Shown: in pieces, positions 62,050 through 64,000 of the stretch
How positions within the stretch are numbered: the first letter of the stretch is position 1
Layout of the letters: each line of letters begins with the position of its first letter
Assembly: GCF_000024025.1 (NCBI RefSeq)
Contig: NC_013131.1
Span: forward strand, 7,192,001-7,256,000
Origin: Catenulispora acidiphila DSM 44928
GTDB taxonomy: Bacteria > Actinomycetota > Actinomycetes > Streptomycetales > Catenulisporaceae
Length of the DNA stretch: 64,000 bases
Direction of reading: 5' to 3'
The notes under the pieces: generated by a model
Told to the model about the DNA's origin: nothing
The model's input: the letters and a program-made list of their open reading frames with translations, nothing else
Databases searched by the model: none
Translations under genes and position numbers: made by a program

Positions 62050-62922
62050 GTGACCAGCAAACCGCTCACCGTCGTCAAGTGCGGCGGCAATCCCGCCGTG
62101 GACGCCGCCGGCATCTGTGCCGACATCGCCCGCCTCGTCCGCGAGGACCGCTCCGTCCTGCTCGTCCACGGCGGCTCCGGCGAGATCGGGCGCCTGGCCG
62201 GCCGGCTCGGCGTCCCGCAGCGCACCCTCGTCGCCCCCGACAACGTGTCCACCCGGTACACCGACCCGGACACCCTCGAGGTGGTCATCCTGGCGTTGGC
62301 CGGCGCGGTCAAACCCCGACTCATCGCGGAACTGGCGCGCCACCGGGTGCCCGCCGTCGGCCTCACCGGCATGGACTGCCGCATGCTCCGCGCCCAGCGC
62401 AAGTCCGCCGTGCGCTCCGTCGTCGACGGCCGGACCGTGTTGGTCCGGAACAACCTCAGCGGCCGGATCACCACCGTGGACACCGGGCTTCCCAGAACCC
62501 TGCTTCACGCCGGCTACGTCCCGGTGGTCTCACCGCCCGCCATCGACGAGCACGACCAGGCGGTCAACGTCGACGCCGACCGCGCTGCCGCCGCACTGGC
62601 CGCAGCCCTCGGCGCGGAGGAGCTGCTGCTGCTCACCGGCGCGCCGGGCGTGCTCGCCGATCCCGACGACCCCGGCAGCGTGCAAAGCAGCATCCAGATA
62701 TCCCCCACCGGCGCCCCTGATCCGTCCGCCCGAGGCGGCATGGCGCTCAAACTCATCGCCGCGCGCGAGGCGCTTGCCGGCGGCGTCGGATCCGTCCGCA
62801 TCGCCGACGGGCGCATCCCCGAACCCGTCAGCCGCACACTCGCGGGGGCTGGCACCACAGTGCACATCTCCCGCGCGGAATCGCCGAACCACAGCTCACG
62901 TGAAAGGGAGATCCGCCGATGA
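62050..62922 (+). CDS. lysZ: LysZ/ArgB-type acylglutamate kinase for carrier substrate
   Basis: A 290-residue amino-acid kinase. It has VVKCGGNPAVDAAGICADI (phosphate loop), LLVHGGSGEIGRLAGRLG (Gly-rich acyl-binding loop, in which GP is replaced as in LysZ-type), ALAGAVKPRLIAEL, PAVGLTGMDCRML, PVVSPPAIDEHDQAVNVDADRAAAALAAALGAEELLLLTGAPGV and GGMALKLIAAREAL. It phosphorylates the gamma-carboxyl of glutamate held on the carrier. GTG at 62050 has GGAG 5 bases upstream. A ~15-residue polar C-terminal tail (SPNHSSREREIRR) overlaps the next start (ATGA), linking it directly to the PAPS kinase gene. Confidence 0.9.
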   Translation: MTSKPLTVVKCGGNPAVDAAGICADIARLVREDRSVLLVHGGSGEIGRLAGRLGVPQRTLVAPDNVSTRYTDPDTLEVVILALAGAVKPRLIAELARHRVPAVGLTGMDCRMLRAQRKSAVRSVVDGRTVLVRNNLSGRITTVDTGLPRTLLHAGYVPVVSPPAIDEHDQAVNVDADRAAAALAAALGAEELLLLTGAPGVLADPDDPGSVQSSIQISPTGAPDPSARGGMALKLIAAREALAGGVGSVRIADGRIPEPVSRTLAGAGTTVHISRAESPNHSSREREIRR

Positions 62923-63482
62923 GCGCATCGAATGGCACGCCGGAGAAGCGGCCCGGAGGCACGGTCTGGCTGACCGGGCTGCCCAGCGCCGGCAAGAGCA
63001 CCATCGCGATCGGTCTGGCCGAGCGCCTGCGCGCTGACGGGCACCGGGTCCAGGTGCTCGACGGCGACGAGGTCCGCGCCGCCCTCTCCCCCGACCTGGG
63101 GTTCTCGAAGGAGGACCGGGACACCAGCGTGCGGCGAATCGGCTACGTCGCCGAACTGCTCGCCGAGCACGGCGTGACGGTGGTCGTGCCGGTCATCGCG
63201 CCGTACGCGATGTCGCGCGAGGCGGTCCGGGACCGGCACGCGGCGCGCGACGTCCCGTATCTGGAAGTGCATGTCGCCACGCCGGTGGAGGTCTGCGCCG
63301 ACCGCGATGTGAAGAGCCTCTACGCGCGGCAGGCCGCGGGCGAAATCAGTGGTCTGACAGGCGCGGACGACCCCTACGAAGTGCCGGTCGACCCCGATCT
63401 GCGGATCCACACGCAGCACCAGACGGTCGAGGAGTCGGTGCGCAACGTGCGGGCGCTGCTCACGGCGCGGGGTCTGGCGTGA
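62919..63482 (+). CDS. cysC: Adenylylsulfate kinase CysC
   Basis: A 187-residue kinase that phosphorylates APS at the 3' hydroxyl to give PAPS. P-loop: GLPSAGKSTIA (about residues 21-31), followed by VLDGDEVRAALSPDLGFSKEDRDTSVRRIGYVAELLAEHG, the DGD and RR.G segments that bind APS, and VPVIAPYAMSREAVRDRH. The C-terminus YARQAAGEISGLTGADDPYEVPVDPDL is standard. It is a stand-alone cysC, unlike cysN-cysC fusions. The ATGA overlap with the lysZ-like gene ties PAPS supply to the carrier pathway, as expected if the sulfotransferase at 46573 uses it. Confidence 0.95.
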   Translation: MSASNGTPEKRPGGTVWLTGLPSAGKSTIAIGLAERLRADGHRVQVLDGDEVRAALSPDLGFSKEDRDTSVRRIGYVAELLAEHGVTVVVPVIAPYAMSREAVRDRHAARDVPYLEVHVATPVEVCADRDVKSLYARQAAGEISGLTGADDPYEVPVDPDLRIHTQHQTVEESVRNVRALLTARGLA

Positions 63483-63540
63483 TCCCCCTCGGGTGGACGG
63501 CTGCGTGGGAGTTCGGCGATCAGCGCGAGGGGGTCCGCGG

Positions 63541-64000
63541 ATGACTGTCGTGGATACCGTTCGGACCCGCCGCCCCTCGGGTCCGCTGCGCCTGTCCCAC
63601 CTCGACGCGCTCGAGTCCGAGGCGGTGCACATCTTCCGTGAGGCCGCGGCCGAGTTCGAGCGTCCGGTGCTGCTGTTCTCCGGCGGCAAGGACTCGATCG
63701 TCATGCTGCACCTGGCAGCCAAGGCTTTCTGGCCCGAGCGCGTGCCCTTCGGTCTGCTGCATGTGGACACCGGGCACAACTTCCCGGAGGTGCTGGAGTT
63801 CCGCGACCGCGCCGTCGCCGAGGCCGGTGTGCGGCTTGAGGTCGCTCGGGTCCAGGACTACATCGACGACGGACGGCTGCGCGAGCGCGCGGACGGGACG
63901 CGCAATCCGTTGCAGACCGTGCCGCTGCTGGACGCCATCAACGCGCACCGCTTCGACGCCGTCTTCGGCGGCGGACGGCGCGACGAGGAGAAGGCGCGGG
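63541..64000 (+). CDS. cysD: Second CysD (sulfate adenylyltransferase small subunit), partial
   Basis: The first 153 codons of a CysD run to the right edge. The ATP-pyrophosphatase motif VLLFSGGKDSIVMLHLAAKAFWP and downstream blocks LHVDTGHNFPEV, ARVQDYIDDGRL, NPLQTVPLLDAIN and FGGGRRDEEKAR match the copy at 17402-18319 at most positions but are clearly diverged, so this is a separate paralogue dedicated to the cluster. A cysN partner is expected beyond the window. ATG at 63541 is preceded by GAGGG 5 to 9 bases upstream. Together with cysC it forms a PAPS-producing cassette. Confidence 0.92.
   Translation, partial: MTVVDTVRTRRPSGPLRLSHLDALESEAVHIFREAAAEFERPVLLFSGGKDSIVMLHLAAKAFWPERVPFGLLHVDTGHNFPEVLEFRDRAVAEAGVRLEVARVQDYIDDGRLRERADGTRNPLQTVPLLDAINAHRFDAVFGGGRRDEEKAR

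Noticed and set aside
60977-62922. Primary arginine biosynthesis (argC-argB)
   Set aside because: No argJ, argD, argF or argR follows; the reductase has the LysY-type GCMATA site and the genes are coupled to cysC in a window that has LysW, LysX and LysK.

Overview
The window is high-GC DNA with dense gene packing, frequent GTG starts, ATGA/GTGA start-stop overlaps, AfsR/SARP regulators, twin-arginine and lipoprotein signals, and LysW-type amino-group carrier chemistry. This points to a filamentous actinomycete; a Catenulispora/Streptomyces-like organism is an inference, since no rRNA or other phylogenetic marker is present. I saw no tRNA, rRNA, CRISPR array, transposase or replication origin.

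Region 1 (1-16 kb) is mostly ordinary chromosome. It holds a partial GH27 glycosidase, an AAA ATPase, small membrane proteins, a BrkB-type protein, an AI-2E-type permease, a GAP/Sap-type protein, a secreted phosphoesterase, an EfeO-EfeB pair without a visible EfeU, a clan GH-A glycosidase, a decayed CocE/NonD hydrolase fragment, a large AfsR-type regulator, a secreted polysaccharide deacetylase and an MmcQ/YjbR protein.

Region 2 (16-25.6 kb) looks like a sulfur-sugar locus. cysD-cysN (ATP sulfurylase) are divergent from a UDP-sulfoquinovose synthase (sqdB). The latter is followed by an HlyD-like adaptor, a processive membrane glycosyltransferase and two paralogous secreted proteins. The divergent intergenic region carries two copies of a GTTTCCTARCAATCC motif and a strong hairpin leader before cysD. 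The inference is a secreted glycan containing sulfoquinovose or another sulfonated sugar.

Region 3 (25.7-33.4 kb) holds a lipoprotein, an ECF sigma factor with a linked membrane protein, a beta-propeller protein, a FAD monooxygenase divergent from its probable TetR repressor (clear paired operators), a VOC protein, a small secreted peptide and an MDR oxidoreductase.

Region 4 (about 33.6 kb to beyond 64 kb) is a biosynthetic gene cluster. It contains a SARP-NB-ARC-TPR regulator with two TTA codons, a NarL-type regulator, two acyl-CoA dehydrogenases and a single-module NRPS. It also has a complete amino-group-carrier-protein (AmCP) kit: LysW-type carrier (52273-52452), LysX-type ligase, LysZ-type kinase, LysY-type reductase and LysK-type hydrolase. 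Further genes are a split transketolase, a DegT aminotransferase, a sulfotransferase, a PAPS-supply cassette (cysC, second cysD) and a two-gene pair whose context matches the Vzb10/11 (AziU3/U2) aziridine-forming enzyme. Tailoring candidates are a 2-oxoglutarate oxygenase, two SDRs, a di-iron desaturase-like protein, an ATP-grasp ligase and a large protein with a caspase-like His/Cys dyad. The proposed chemistry loads glutamate on the carrier, reduces it to the semialdehyde, extends it by two carbons with transketolase, aminates, O-sulfates and cyclises it to an aziridine. That would give an azabicyclo[3.1.0]hexane-type amino acid (vazabitide/azinomycin/ficellomycin family), joined to a peptide by the NRPS and/or ATP-grasp ligase. 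The exact product cannot be read from the sequence, and the cluster runs off the right edge.
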